From positions 2,232,001 through 2,296,000 of the forward strand of contig NZ_CP101987.1 in the NCBI RefSeq assembly GCF_024508315.1: a stretch of DNA of 64,000 nucleotides, in the 5' to 3' direction. Positions 1-8,098 of this stretch are shown one piece after another. The notes under the pieces are model-generated. The model did not search any database, had not been told where the DNA came from, and was given only the letters and a program-made list of their open reading frames with translations. The position numbers were made by a program, and so were the translations under genes. Positions within the stretch are counted from its first letter, which is position 1; every line of letters starts with the position of its first letter. This DNA comes from Cellulomonas xiejunii (GTDB taxonomy: Bacteria; Actinomycetota; Actinomycetes; Actinomycetales; Cellulomonadaceae).

Positions 1-57
1 CGGCCGCCGGGGCGGCACGGGCGGCGACCGCAAGGCGGAGGTGTCGGCGGTCGCGCC

Positions 58-63
58 TACGCT
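58..63 (+). promoter_or_regulatory. Predicted -10 element, RecB-like gene
   Basis: TACGCT lies 6 nt upstream of the GTG at 70, so the transcript is probably leaderless. No -35 is evident. Confidence 0.5.
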
Positions 64-69
64 CGTCGC

Positions 70-966
70 GTGAGCGTGGACACCCAGCAGGACCGAACGC
101 CCGTGGACCCACCGACCGACGGGCCGACCGACGAGCCGCGCGTCCCGGGGCTGTCGCCCTCGCGCGCCAACGACTACCTGCAGTGCCCGCTGCTGTTCCG
201 CTTCCGCGCCGTCGACCGCCTTCCCGAGCCCGCGTCGCCCGCGGCGGCTCGCGGGACGCTCGTGCACGCCGTCCTCGAGAAGCTCTTCGACCTGCCGGCC
301 GCCGAGCGGACGCTCGAGGCGGCGTGCGCCGCGCTGCCCGAGCGCTGGGCGGAGGTGCTGGAGCAGGACCCCCGGTGCGTCGACCTGCACACGACCGATG
401 CGGAGCGCGAGGAGTTCCTCGCCGGGGCCGAGCGGCTGCTGGCCACCTGGTTCACCCTCGAGGACCCGACGCGGCTCGAGCCGCGGGCCCGCGAGCTGCA
501 GGTGCGCCACGACCTCGACGGCGGACCGCGGCTGCGGGGCGTCGTCGACCGCGTCGACGTCGCACCGAACGGCTGGGTGCGCGTCGTGGACTACAAGACG
601 GGCCGATCCCCGCGCGCCGGGTACGAGAGCTCCGCGCTGTTCCAGATGCGGTTCTACGCGTACGTCGTGTGGCGGACGCGTGGCGTGCTGCCGAAGCGGC
701 TGCAGCTGGCGTACCTCGGCGACGGCGTGGTGGTCAGCCACGAGCCGACCGAGTCCGAGATGCACACGCTCGAGGCGCGCGTGCGGTCGATCTGGGCCGG
801 CATCGAGGACACCGCCCGCTCGGGCGACTGGCGCCCGCGCCCCTCGCGGTTGTGCGACTGGTGCTCGTTCCGCGACCGGTGCCCGTCGTTCGGCGGGACG
901 CCGCCACCGGTCCCGGAGGGGGCGGTGGAACGCGCGATCGGGGTGACGCCCTCGCCGGCCGGCTGA
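70..966 (+). CDS. RecB-family PD-(D/E)XK nuclease with Fe-S cysteines
   Basis: This is a 298-aa single-domain member of the RecB/Cas4-like exonuclease family, likely acting on DNA ends in repair. The N-terminal SPSRANDYLQCPLLFRF supplies the first cluster cysteine and the helix typical of PDDEXK_1 proteins. The nuclease core follows with GTLVHAVLE (family His), a VVDRVD strand and the catalytic VVDYKTG motif near residue 177. The C-terminal CDWCSFRDRC provides three more cysteines for a 4Fe-4S cluster, as in AddB and Cas4. There is no helicase domain. The GTG start is set by a -10 element 6 nt upstream. The first 69 bases of the window hold no recognisable gene; an open frame ending at 73 overlaps this start but is too short to identify. 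Confidence 0.88.
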   Translation: MSVDTQQDRTPVDPPTDGPTDEPRVPGLSPSRANDYLQCPLLFRFRAVDRLPEPASPAAARGTLVHAVLEKLFDLPAAERTLEAACAALPERWAEVLEQDPRCVDLHTTDAEREEFLAGAERLLATWFTLEDPTRLEPRARELQVRHDLDGGPRLRGVVDRVDVAPNGWVRVVDYKTGRSPRAGYESSALFQMRFYAYVVWRTRGVLPKRLQLAYLGDGVVVSHEPTESEMHTLEARVRSIWAGIEDTARSGDWRPRPSRLCDWCSFRDRCPSFGGTPPPVPEGAVERAIGVTPSPAG

Positions 967-999
967 CGCCCCCGGCGGTGCACGGCAGCGTCCGGCGCG

Positions 1000-1731
1000 T
1001 CAGACGTGGTCGCGCAGGTCCAGCACCTCACCGCGCGCGATGCGCGCGATCGTGTCAAGGCCGATCCTCTCCAGCGATGACGTGCGCGAGACCTCCGTCG
1101 GCGGGTCCAGCACCACGTGGGAGTCGACGGCGACGACCCGCGCCCCGCTCGCCACGGCCGACGCCACACCCGAGCGGGAGTCCTCGAACGCCACGCAGTC
1201 CGTGATGTCGACGCCCAGCAGCCGCGCCGCGGTCAGGTACGGCTCCGGGTCCGGCTTGGGACGACTGACGGTGTCACCGCTGACCACGACGTCGAACAGC
1301 CCCACGGTGCGCGCGAAGGGCGCCGCCACCACCTCGAACGCCGAGGTCACGAGCGCCTGCGGCACCCCCGCGACGTGCAGTGCACCCAGGATGCGGTGCG
1401 CCCCCGCCTGCCAGGGGATGCCAGCGGCGACGGCGGCACGCACGGAGGAGTTGAGGGCGTCGGCGATCTCGGCGACCGGCAGGCCGACGCCCGCCGCCTG
1501 CAGGAGCCCGGCGGCGACGTCCATCGAGCTGCCGATCATCGCGACCGCCTGCTCGCGGGTCCACACCCCGCCGTGCGCCTCGACGAGCTCGATCTCGGCT
1601 GCCATCCAGTACGGCTCGGTGTCGATCAGCGTGCCGTCCATGTCCCACAGCACCGCCGCCGGGAGCACCTGCCCGGGCATGTCGCGGACCTGGGCGCGGG
1701 CGGCGGTCGTGCGGTCGGCGAACGTGCTCAG
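1000..1731 (-). CDS. HAD-superfamily phosphatase
   Basis: A haloacid-dehalogenase-like hydrolase of the beta-phosphoglucomutase type, expected to dephosphorylate a small phosphometabolite in the cytosol. Motif I is LWDMDGTLID, with nucleophile and acid/base aspartates. Motif II is LVTSAFE, and motifs III/IV are SRPKPDPEPY followed by FEDSRSGVASA. The only in-frame ATG, at 1680, would give 226 aa. An AGGAG at the right distance instead precedes a CTG at 1731 followed by AGC ACG, and a -10 (1776-1781) lies about 40 nt further upstream, so I place the start at CTG (243 aa). The start choice is inference, while the family is clear. The gene is divergent from the PAC2 gene. Confidence 0.85.
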   Translation of the reverse strand: MSTFADRTTAARAQVRDMPGQVLPAAVLWDMDGTLIDTEPYWMAAEIELVEAHGGVWTREQAVAMIGSSMDVAAGLLQAAGVGLPVAEIADALNSSVRAAVAAGIPWQAGAHRILGALHVAGVPQALVTSAFEVVAAPFARTVGLFDVVVSGDTVSRPKPDPEPYLTAARLLGVDITDCVAFEDSRSGVASAVASGARVVAVDSHVVLDPPTEVSRTSSLERIGLDTIARIARGEVLDLRDHV

Positions 1732-1775
1732 AGCGGTCTCCTGGTGCGTGCGATCGGCTGGTGGACGGTCGGTCG

Positions 1776-1781
1776 AGCGTA
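1776..1781 (-). promoter_or_regulatory. Predicted -10 element, HAD gene
   Basis: TACGCT on the minus strand predicts a start of transcription near 1769, giving a leader of about 37 nt that ends in AGGAG before the CTG at 1731. Confidence 0.4.
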
Positions 1782-1833
1782 CCCGCGCACCCCCGTGCGC
1801 TCGCGGCGTCCGGCCGCGAAGGCCCACGCGCCC

Positions 1834-1839
1834 TAGGCT
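1834..1839 (+). promoter_or_regulatory. Predicted -10 element, PAC2 gene
   Basis: TAGGCT lies 6 nt before the GTG at 1846, predicting a leaderless mRNA. Confidence 0.5.
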
Positions 1840-1845
1840 GGGACG

Positions 1846-2703
1846 GTGAACGAGGACGCAGCCCCGGACCTGCCGGCCCGTGAGACCGTCATGCTCGCGG
1901 CGTTCGAAGGGTGGAACGACGCGGGCAGCGCCGCGACGACGGCGCTCGAGCACCTGCACGACGTGTGGGGTGCCGAGCAGGTCGACGAGCTGGACCCTGA
2001 GGAGTACCACGACTTCCAGGTGAACCGGCCCGTGGTCGGCCTGGGGCCCGACGGAACGCGCGAGATCACGTGGCCGACGACCGCGGTCGCGGTCGCGACG
2101 ACCCCGCGCTCGGGACGCCAGGTGGTGCTCGTCCACGGCATCGAGCCGTCGATGCGGTGGCGGCGCTACTGCGGGGAGCTGCTCGACATCGCGGCCGGCC
2201 TGGGCGTCCGCACCATCGTCACCGTCGGGGCGCTGCTCGCCGACGTGCCGCACACGCGTCCGATCCCGGTCAACGCGACGAGCGAGGACGCGCACGTCCG
2301 CGAGCTGATGGGCCTGGAGCCGAACACGTACGAGGGGCCGACGGGCATCGTCGGCGTGCTGCAGCACGAGGCCGCCGCGCGCGGCATGCAGGCCCTGTCG
2401 CTGTGGGCCGCGGTGCCGCACTACGTCGCGGCGCCCCCCTCGCCCAAGGCGACCCTCGCGATCCTGCACCGCATCGAGGCGCTCATCGGCGAGCCGGTCC
2501 CGCTCGCGGAGCTGCCGGAGGACGCGACGGCGTGGCAGCTGGGCGTCGACGAGCTGGCCGGTGAGGACTCCGAGATCGGCGAGTACGTGCGCCAGCTCGA
2601 GGAGGCCAAGGACACCGCCGAGCTCCCGGAGGCGAGCGGCGAGGCCATCGCGCAGGAGTTCGAGCGCTACTTACGTCGGCGGGACAAGGGCACCGGCGGC
2701 TGA
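1846..2703 (+). CDS. PAC2 family protein
   Basis: A 285-aa PAC2-domain protein related to archaeal/eukaryotic proteasome-assembly chaperone 2, common in actinomycetes near mshC and proteasome-associated genes. The fold is recognised from the start MLAAFEGWNDAGSAATTALE, the strand VVLVHGIEPSMRWRRY, the conserved LGALLADVPHTRP-like segment and the EGPTGIVGVLQHEA block. Its biochemical role in bacteria is not established. The GTG start is fixed by the -10 at 1834-1839. It converges on mshC across a hairpin at 2711-2730. Confidence 0.88.
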   Translation: MNEDAAPDLPARETVMLAAFEGWNDAGSAATTALEHLHDVWGAEQVDELDPEEYHDFQVNRPVVGLGPDGTREITWPTTAVAVATTPRSGRQVVLVHGIEPSMRWRRYCGELLDIAAGLGVRTIVTVGALLADVPHTRPIPVNATSEDAHVRELMGLEPNTYEGPTGIVGVLQHEAAARGMQALSLWAAVPHYVAAPPSPKATLAILHRIEALIGEPVPLAELPEDATAWQLGVDELAGEDSEIGEYVRQLEEAKDTAELPEASGEAIAQEFERYLRRRDKGTGG

Positions 2704-2710
2704 TCGAGCG

Positions 2711-2730
2711 CCCCGCGGTCACCCGCGGGG
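2711..2730. terminator. Bidirectional hairpin between PAC2 gene and mshC
   Basis: CCCCGCGG and CCGCGGGG form a perfect 8-bp stem around a TCAC loop between two convergent genes. There is no T-tract. Confidence 0.55.
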
Positions 2731-2734
2731 GTCG

Positions 2735-3979
2735 TCACATCCGCACGCCCAGCAGCGCGTCGATCGTGCGGGACACGACGCCCGGCGCGCCCGCGTGGAA
2801 CTCCACCTGACCGGCGAGCGCGGTCGCGGCCCAGGCGTCGACGAGCGCGAGCGCGCGCGGGGTGTCGAGGTCGTCCGCCACGGCGGCACGGACCCCGGCG
2901 AGGAGCGGAGCCGCGTCGGGCCCGCCGTTGCCGGACAGCGCCCGGCGCCACGTCACGACACGCTGCTGCGCCGCCGCGAGGCCCTCGTCGGTCCACTCCC
3001 AGTCGTCGCGGTACCGGTGCGCGAGCACGGCGAGGCGGATGGCCATGGGCTCGACCCCGTCCGCGAGCAGCCGGGAGACCAGCACGAGGTTGCCGCGTGA
3101 CTTGCTCATCTTGTGGCCCTCGTACCCCACCATCCCGGTGTGCACGTGCGCGCGCGCCGACTCCCCCGCGTCCAGCAGGCGCAGGTGCGACGCGCTGCAC
3201 TCGTGGTGCGGGAACGCCAGGTCGGATCCGCCGCCCTGCACGTCGAAGGGCACACCGAGACCGTCGCGTGCGATGACGGAGCACTCGATGTGCCACCCGG
3301 GACGGCCGCGCCCCAGGCCGGGGGTGTCCCAGGCGGGCTCGCCGGGGCGCTCGGCACGCCACAGCAGCGGGTCGAGGGGTGAGCGCTTGCCGGGGCGCTC
3401 GGGGTCGCCGCCACGCTCGGCGCTCAGCGCCAGCATCGCCGCGTCGTCGAGCCGCGCGACCGACCCGAACGCCGCGTCCGCGGACAGGTCGGCGTACACG
3501 TCGTCGCCGCCGTCGGGGGACGCGAGCCGGTAGGCCGCACCACGTGCCAGGAGGAGCTCGACCGCTGCGGCGACCTGCGGGACCGACTCGACGACGCCGC
3601 GGTACACGTCGGGTGGCACGACACCGAGGGCTGCCATGTCGGACGCGAACAGGGCGGTCTGGTCCGCCGCGAGGGTGCGCCAGTCGACGCCGATGGCCGT
3701 GGCGCGCTCGAGCAGCGGGTCGTCGACGTCCGTCACGTTCGACGCGTACGTGACCTGCTGACCCGCGTCGCGCCACGCACGCCCCAGCACATCGAAGGCG
3801 ACGTACGTGGCGGCGTGGCCGAGGTGGGTCGCGTCGTACGGGGTGATGCCGCACACGTAGAGCCGGGCGTCGCGGCCCGGCGCCGCCACGACGACCTGGC
3901 CGGTCGAGGTGTCCAGCACCCGGACCGGCTCACCGGTCCCGGGGAGCCGAGGGATCTGCGGAGCGGGCCAGGTGAGCAC
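2735..3979 (-). CDS. mshC: Cysteine:GlcN-Ins ligase MshC (mycothiol synthesis)
   Basis: MshC ligates L-cysteine to 1-D-myo-inosityl-2-amino-2-deoxy-glucopyranoside using ATP, the third step of mycothiol synthesis, in the cytosol. It is a cysteinyl-tRNA-synthetase paralogue without the anticodon domain. The HIGH-like motif is THLGHAATY near residue 50, preceded by the zinc-binding C in YVCGITPYDATH. The KMSKSRGN motif lies near residue 290, and zinc ligands are in the IECSVIA and FPHHECS segments. The 414-aa length is normal for the family. The MLTWPAPQIPRLPGT start is typical, and the GTG is placed by a -10 at 3986-3991. It distinguishes this genome as a mycothiol producer. Confidence 0.96.
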   Translation of the reverse strand: MLTWPAPQIPRLPGTGEPVRVLDTSTGQVVVAAPGRDARLYVCGITPYDATHLGHAATYVAFDVLGRAWRDAGQQVTYASNVTDVDDPLLERATAIGVDWRTLAADQTALFASDMAALGVVPPDVYRGVVESVPQVAAAVELLLARGAAYRLASPDGGDDVYADLSADAAFGSVARLDDAAMLALSAERGGDPERPGKRSPLDPLLWRAERPGEPAWDTPGLGRGRPGWHIECSVIARDGLGVPFDVQGGGSDLAFPHHECSASHLRLLDAGESARAHVHTGMVGYEGHKMSKSRGNLVLVSRLLADGVEPMAIRLAVLAHRYRDDWEWTDEGLAAAQQRVVTWRRALSGNGGPDAAPLLAGVRAAVADDLDTPRALALVDAWAATALAGQVEFHAGAPGVVSRTIDALLGVRM

Positions 3980-3985
3980 GCCGGA

Positions 3986-3991
3986 AGCCTA
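3986..3991 (-). promoter_or_regulatory. Predicted -10 element, mshC
   Basis: TAGGCT on the minus strand, 6 nt before the GTG start at 3979, predicts a leaderless transcript. Confidence 0.5.
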
Positions 3992-4067
3992 ACCGCCGGG
4001 AGCGGCGCCCTCGGCGTGCCTGGCCCTGTGGCGGGCCTTCCGGCACTCCGGCCGGCTGTGAGCCGCG

Positions 4068-4970
4068 TCAGGCGTTCGCGGGCGCCGTGACCGGCTCGAG
4101 CACACCGGTGAGCAGCAGGAGCACGACGAGCAGCGCGAGACCGAGCCGGTAGTACACGAACGGCGCGTAGCTGAAGGTCGAGACGATCTTGAGGAACGCG
4201 ATGATCACGACGTACCCGACGACGAACGCCACGAGCGTCGCGACGAGCGTCGCCCCGAGGCTCGGGGTGCCGGCCTGCCCGAAGTCGCCCACGCTCTTGA
4301 CGAGCTGGAACAGCCCCGAGCCGAACACCGCGGGGATGGCGAGCAGGAACGAGTACCGCGCCGCGGCCTCGCGGGTGTAGCCCATGAGCAGACCGCCGGT
4401 GATCGTGCCGCCCGAGCGCGAGACCCCGGGCACGAGCGCGAGCGCCTGCCAGAACCCGAAGGCGATCGCGTGCTTGGGTGTCAGCTCCTCGAGCCGCCGG
4501 GTCTTGGCCCCGCGACGGTCCGCCCACCCGAGGACGAGCGCGAACCCCGCCAGCGTCAGCGCCACGAGCCACAGGTTGCGGAAGGGGCGCTCGATCGCGT
4601 CCTGGAACGCCAGCCCCAGCACGACGATCGGCACCGAGCCGAGCGCGATGAACCACGCCATGAGCGCGTCGCGGTCCGACGGCTGCCCGGCGGGCATGCC
4701 CGCGCGCGAGCGCCAGTCGGTGCCGTAGGCCCCACGCACCGCGGCCCACCACGCGAGCGCGATGCGCTTGATGTCGCGGCGGAAGTAGAGGAGCACGGCG
4801 GTCTCGGTGCCGAGCTGGGTGATCGCCGTGAACGCGGCGCCCGGGTCACCGGACCCGACGAGCTCACCGAAGATGCGCAGGTGGGCGCTGGAGGAGACCG
4901 GCAGGAACTCGGTCAGACCTTGGACCAGCCCCAGGAAGATCGCTTCGCCCGTACCGATGCCCGTTGCCAC
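4068..4970 (-). CDS. uppP: Undecaprenyl-diphosphatase UppP/BacA
   Basis: An integral membrane phosphatase that recycles undecaprenyl pyrophosphate to the lipid carrier used for peptidoglycan; overproduction gives bacitracin resistance. The signature [18 protein letters not shown] is at residues 12-29, and the second conserved segment [14 protein letters not shown] is around residue 190. Multiple hydrophobic helices span the rest. Length is 300 aa with the GTG at 4970; a TTG at 4979 is an alternative. A TATCGT hexamer a few bases upstream could be the -10. It reads toward mshC with a gap of about 90 bp and diverges from the aldo/keto reductase gene. Confidence 0.94.
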   Translation of the reverse strand: MATGIGTGEAIFLGLVQGLTEFLPVSSSAHLRIFGELVGSGDPGAAFTAITQLGTETAVLLYFRRDIKRIALAWWAAVRGAYGTDWRSRAGMPAGQPSDRDALMAWFIALGSVPIVVLGLAFQDAIERPFRNLWLVALTLAGFALVLGWADRRGAKTRRLEELTPKHAIAFGFWQALALVPGVSRSGGTITGGLLMGYTREAAARYSFLLAIPAVFGSGLFQLVKSVGDFGQAGTPSLGATLVATLVAFVVGYVVIIAFLKIVSTFSYAPFVYYRLGLALLVVLLLLTGVLEPVTAPANA

Positions 4971-5044
4971 GAGGCGCAACGATAGCGGTGCCGTCCGGTC
5001 CCGGCGCGCGGCTCGTCGGGCTCCGGAGGTGCGCCCGGCGCGGC

Positions 5045-5050
5045 TAGGGT
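5045..5050 (+). promoter_or_regulatory. Predicted -10 element, aldo/keto reductase
   Basis: TAGGGT lies 8 nt before the ATG at 5059, predicting a leaderless mRNA. Confidence 0.5.
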
Positions 5051-5058
5051 GACGCCTC

Positions 5059-6015
5059 ATGGAGCACCGCCGTCTGGGCCGCACCGGCCTGCGCGTCTCG
5101 TCGCTGGGTCTGGGGACGATGACGTGGAGCCGCGACACCGACGACCACGAGGCCGCCGAGCAGCTGCGCGACTTCGTCGAGGCGGGCGGCACGCTCGTCG
5201 ACACCTCGGCCGCGTACGCCGACGGCGGCTCCGAGGAGCTCCTCGGCACCCTGCTCGGTGAGGTCGTCGACCGCGAGGACGTCGTCATCTGCACCAAGGC
5301 GGGTGTGCGGCGCACGGCGGAGGGCGGGATGGTCGACGCCTCACGCGGTGCCCTGCTCGACAGCCTCGACGCGTCGCTGCGTCGCCTCGGGACCGACCGT
5401 GTCGACCTGTGGCTGGCGACGCCCGACCCGCGCACCCCGCTGGAGGAGACCGTCTCGGCGCTGCGCCACGCCGTGCAGGTCGGCAAGGCCCGCTACGTGG
5501 GCCTGTCGAACCACGCGGGCTGGCAGGTCGCGCGTGCCGCCACGCTCCTCGAGACCGACCCCGGGCTGGCCGCCGTCGAGGCGGAGTACTCGCTCCTGCA
5601 GCGTGGCGTGGAGCGCGAGGTGCTGCCGGCGTGCGCCGCGCTGGGTGCCGGGCTGCTCGCGTGGTCACCGCTGGGACGCGGCGTGCTCACGGGCAAGTAC
5701 CGCCGCACGATCCCGTCGGACTCGCGCGCGGCGTCCGCGCACCTCGCGGGGTTCGTGCAGCCGTACCTCACGGCCGACGCGGCCGGGGTGGTGGACGCCG
5801 TGGTCATGGCCGCGTCAGGGCTGGACCGCACGCCGCTGGAGGTCGCCCTCGCGTGGGTGACGTCCCGGCCAGGGGTGGCCGGCGCGATCGTCGGGGCCCG
5901 CACCGCGGCGCAGCTGCGCGGTGCGCTGACCGTGCACGACCTGCGCCTGCCGCCGGAGATCGTCGCGGTGCTCGACGAGCTCACGGCGCCGAACGCGGGC
6001 TACCCCGAGCGCTAG
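5059..6015 (+). CDS. Aldo/keto reductase
   Basis: An NADPH-dependent oxidoreductase of the aldo/keto reductase superfamily with a TIM-barrel fold. The start [19 protein letters not shown] is typical. The catalytic Asp is in the [10 protein letters not shown] segment (residues 51-60), Lys in VVICTKAG (near 79), and the [13 protein letters not shown] segment replaces the usual His-containing W..H.P strand, so the tetrad His appears absent. The cofactor-binding segment [12 protein letters not shown] is near residue 275. The 318-aa length is normal. Substrate cannot be inferred. The gene is monocistronic, with a hairpin terminator at 6023-6042. Confidence 0.88.
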   Translation: MEHRRLGRTGLRVSSLGLGTMTWSRDTDDHEAAEQLRDFVEAGGTLVDTSAAYADGGSEELLGTLLGEVVDREDVVICTKAGVRRTAEGGMVDASRGALLDSLDASLRRLGTDRVDLWLATPDPRTPLEETVSALRHAVQVGKARYVGLSNHAGWQVARAATLLETDPGLAAVEAEYSLLQRGVEREVLPACAALGAGLLAWSPLGRGVLTGKYRRTIPSDSRAASAHLAGFVQPYLTADAAGVVDAVVMAASGLDRTPLEVALAWVTSRPGVAGAIVGARTAAQLRGALTVHDLRLPPEIVAVLDELTAPNAGYPER

Positions 6016-6022
6016 GCCGGCA

Positions 6023-6042
6023 CGTCCGGGGCGTCCCGGACG
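6023..6042. terminator. Hairpin between convergent genes
   Basis: CGTCCGGG and CCCGGACG form a perfect 8-bp stem with a GCGT loop just after the aldo/keto reductase stop, before the stop of the facing gene. Confidence 0.5.
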
Positions 6043-6057
6043 GCGCGGTGACGTGAC

Positions 6058-6369
6058 TCAGGCGCGGTCGTCGACCTCGAAGTCGGTGTCGAGGTCGTCG
6101 TCGTCCTCGTCGTCGTCGTCGTCCTCGTCGTCCTCGTCGTCCTCGTCGGGCTCGTCGCCGTCCTCGTCGTCCTCACCGAGGTAGAACGGGGTCGCCTCGC
6201 CGTGGACCGTGCCCAGCGCGTCGTCGTACACCTCGAACGCGTCGGCCAGGACGTCGTACGCGTCGTCCACGGCAGGGTCGTCCTCACCGTTCTTGCCCAC
6301 GACTGCGGCGTAGTGCGCCTCGAGGGCGGCAACCAGTCGGTCGAGTGCGGCGCGCGGGTCCACGGTCAT
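6058..6369 (-). CDS. Small protein with poly-acidic C-terminus
   Basis: A 103-aa protein of unknown function. Residues 1-65 form a helical, ordered-looking part containing LVAALEAHYAAVVGKNGEDDP, a small actinomycete family sometimes mislabelled primosomal protein. Residues 66-97 are almost only Asp and Glu, encoded by a GAC/GAG trinucleotide tract, and must be disordered and strongly negative. The ATG at 6369 has a -10 (TACGGT) 7 nt upstream. It is convergent with the aldo/keto reductase. An acidic tail could mimic nucleic acid, but that is speculation. Confidence 0.75.
   Translation of the reverse strand: MTVDPRAALDRLVAALEAHYAAVVGKNGEDDPAVDDAYDVLADAFEVYDDALGTVHGEATPFYLGEDDEDGDEPDEDDEDDEDDDDDEDDDDLDTDFEVDDRA
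6093..6175. repeat. GTC/CTC trinucleotide tract
   Basis: This is the imperfect triplet run encoding the Asp/Glu tail of the minus-strand gene. It is prone to length variation between strains. Confidence 0.7.
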
Positions 6370-6376
6370 GCGATGA

Positions 6377-6382
6377 ACCGTA
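6377..6382 (-). promoter_or_regulatory. Predicted -10 element, acidic small protein
   Basis: TACGGT on the minus strand lies 7 nt before the ATG at 6369. Confidence 0.45.
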
Positions 6383-6471
6383 GCGCCGCCCGAGGCACAA
6401 TGGCACCGCAGCGGCGCCGACAGGCGCTCCTGACGCGACGTCAGGACCACACCGACGGGACGAGGTGGGCG

Positions 6472-6720
6472 ATGACGGACAGTCGGGCGCGCGAGCGGCG
6501 CAGCGAGTGGGACGCGCACGGTGGCCAGTGGGAGTACCGCGTGCTGCGGATCCCGGCAACGACGTCCGGCGGGGACGCCCGGCGCATGCTCACCGACGAG
6601 GCCGAGTACGGCCGCTGGGAGCTCGCCCGCCTGCGCCTCTACGCCGGCGGCGAGAGGCGGGTGTGGCTGCGGCGCAAGATCATCCGGGTGCGCTCCACGC
6701 TCGCGAACACCTCGGTCTGA
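6472..6720 (+). CDS. DUF5703 family protein
   Basis: An 82-aa actinomycete-specific protein. The family core reads WEYRVLRIP at residues 20-28, then AEYGRWELARLRLY and WLRRKIIRV, alternating aromatic and basic residues consistent with a small beta-rich or nucleic-acid-binding fold. Function is unknown. The ATG at 6472 fits the family length; longer in-frame starts read through the upstream promoter region. It is divergent from the acidic protein and converges with the M20 peptidase across a hairpin. Confidence 0.8.
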   Translation: MTDSRARERRSEWDAHGGQWEYRVLRIPATTSGGDARRMLTDEAEYGRWELARLRLYAGGERRVWLRRKIIRVRSTLANTSV

Positions 6721-6737
6721 CGCCCGTCCCCGCCTCC

Positions 6738-6760
6738 GGCCACCTCGTCGTGAGGCGGCC
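6738..6760. terminator. Hairpin between DUF5703 gene and M20 peptidase
   Basis: GGCCACCTC pairs with GAGGCGGCC (one mismatch) around a 5-nt loop between convergent genes. Confidence 0.4.
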
Positions 6761-6769
6761 GTCCCCCGG

Positions 6770-8098
6770 TCAGCAGGTCGTGAGCAGGCGGTCGAGGACG
6801 CGTGTGCCGAAGCGCAGCGCGTCGACCGGGACCCGCTCGTCCACGCCGTGGAACATGCCGGCGAAGTCCAGGTCGGGCGGCAGGCGCAACGGCGCGAACC
6901 CGTACCCCGTGATGCCCAGCAGCGACAACGACTTGTTGTCCGTCCCACCGGAGAGCATGTAGGGCAGGACGTGCGCGCCGGGGTCCTCCGCCACGACGGC
7001 CGCCACCATCGCGTCGACGAGCGCACCCTCGGACGGCGCCTCCAGGCCCGTGTCCCGCACGAGGTCCTCGATGCGCACGTGCGGCCCCGCGAGGCGCGCG
7101 ACCGTCGCGTCGAACTCGGCGGACAGGCCGGGCAGGAAGCGTCCGTCGACCGCGGCGGTCGCGGATCCGGGGATGACGTTCTCCTTGTAGCCCGCCGCGA
7201 GGCGCGTCGGGTTCGTCGAGTGCCGCAGGGTGGCGCCGACGAACCGTGACGCCGGGCCCAGCGCGTCGACCAGCGCGTCCACCGCGTCCGGGTCCTCGGG
7301 GCCGAACGGCAGGCCGGTGAGGTCCGCCACGCCCGTGAGCAGGGCCCGGACCGTCGGGGTGAGCTGCAACGGCCACGCGTGCTCGCCGATGCGGGCGACG
7401 GCCGCGGCCAGGTGGGTCACCGCGTTGTCCGTGTTGACCTGGCTGCCGTGCCCGGCGCGCCCCTCGGCGACGAGCCGCAGCCACGCGAGCCCCTTCTCGG
7501 CGGTCTGCAGGAGGTAGACGCGCTGCCCGGCGACGTCGACCGAGAACCCGCCGACCTCGCTGATCGCCTCGGTCGCCCCGGCGAAGAGCTCGGGGCGGTG
7601 CTCCACGGCCCAGTGGGCGCCGAACCGACCGCCCGCCTCCTCGTCGGCGAACATCGCGAGGACGACGTCCCGCGCCGGACGGCGGCCCTCGCGGACCATC
7701 TGCCGCACGACGGCGAGCACCATCGCGTCCATGTCCTTCATGTCGACGGCCCCGCGACCCCACACGAGCCCGTCGCGCACCTCGGCCGCGAAGGGGTCCA
7801 CCGACCAGTCCGGCGCGTGCGCGGGGACGACGTCGAGGTGCCCGTGCACGACGAGCGCCGGACGCGACGGGTCCGCACCCTCGAGGCGCACGACGACGTT
7901 GGCGCGGCCCGGTGCGCTCTCGAACAGCTCGGGCTCGAGCCCGACGTCCTGCAGCAGGCCGACGACGTACTCGGCCGCCTCACGCTCCCCCGGGCCCGTG
8001 CCGTCACCGGGGTTGGTCGTGTCGAAGCGGATCAGGTCGCGGCAGAGGTCGACGACCTCGTCCTGGGCGGTCGGGACCTGCGTGTCGGACACGGTCAC
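6770..8098 (-). CDS. M20/M28-type zinc peptidase
   Basis: A cytosolic di-zinc peptidase or amidohydrolase of the ArgE/DapE/CPG2 family (442 aa). The first metal motif is VVHGHLDVVPA (His, Asp) near residue 95, and the bridging Asp is in WGRGAVDMKDMD. The EE pair is MFADEEAGG, the dimerisation domain lies mid-protein, and the distal metal His is in YMLSGGTDNKSL. Its GTG start overlaps the TGA of the upstream M3 peptidase by 4 nt, so the two peptidases are translationally coupled and probably act together in peptide turnover. Substrate specificity cannot be read from sequence. Confidence 0.9.
   Translation of the reverse strand: MTVSDTQVPTAQDEVVDLCRDLIRFDTTNPGDGTGPGEREAAEYVVGLLQDVGLEPELFESAPGRANVVVRLEGADPSRPALVVHGHLDVVPAHAPDWSVDPFAAEVRDGLVWGRGAVDMKDMDAMVLAVVRQMVREGRRPARDVVLAMFADEEAGGRFGAHWAVEHRPELFAGATEAISEVGGFSVDVAGQRVYLLQTAEKGLAWLRLVAEGRAGHGSQVNTDNAVTHLAAAVARIGEHAWPLQLTPTVRALLTGVADLTGLPFGPEDPDAVDALVDALGPASRFVGATLRHSTNPTRLAAGYKENVIPGSATAAVDGRFLPGLSAEFDATVARLAGPHVRIEDLVRDTGLEAPSEGALVDAMVAAVVAEDPGAHVLPYMLSGGTDNKSLSLLGITGYGFAPLRLPPDLDFAGMFHGVDERVPVDALRFGTRVLDRLLTTC

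Noticed and set aside
2..73. C-terminal end of an upstream gene overlapping the RecB-like start
   Set aside because: The frame is open to a TGA at 73, but only 23 codons are visible, and the -10 at 58-63 explains the RecB-like gene without it.
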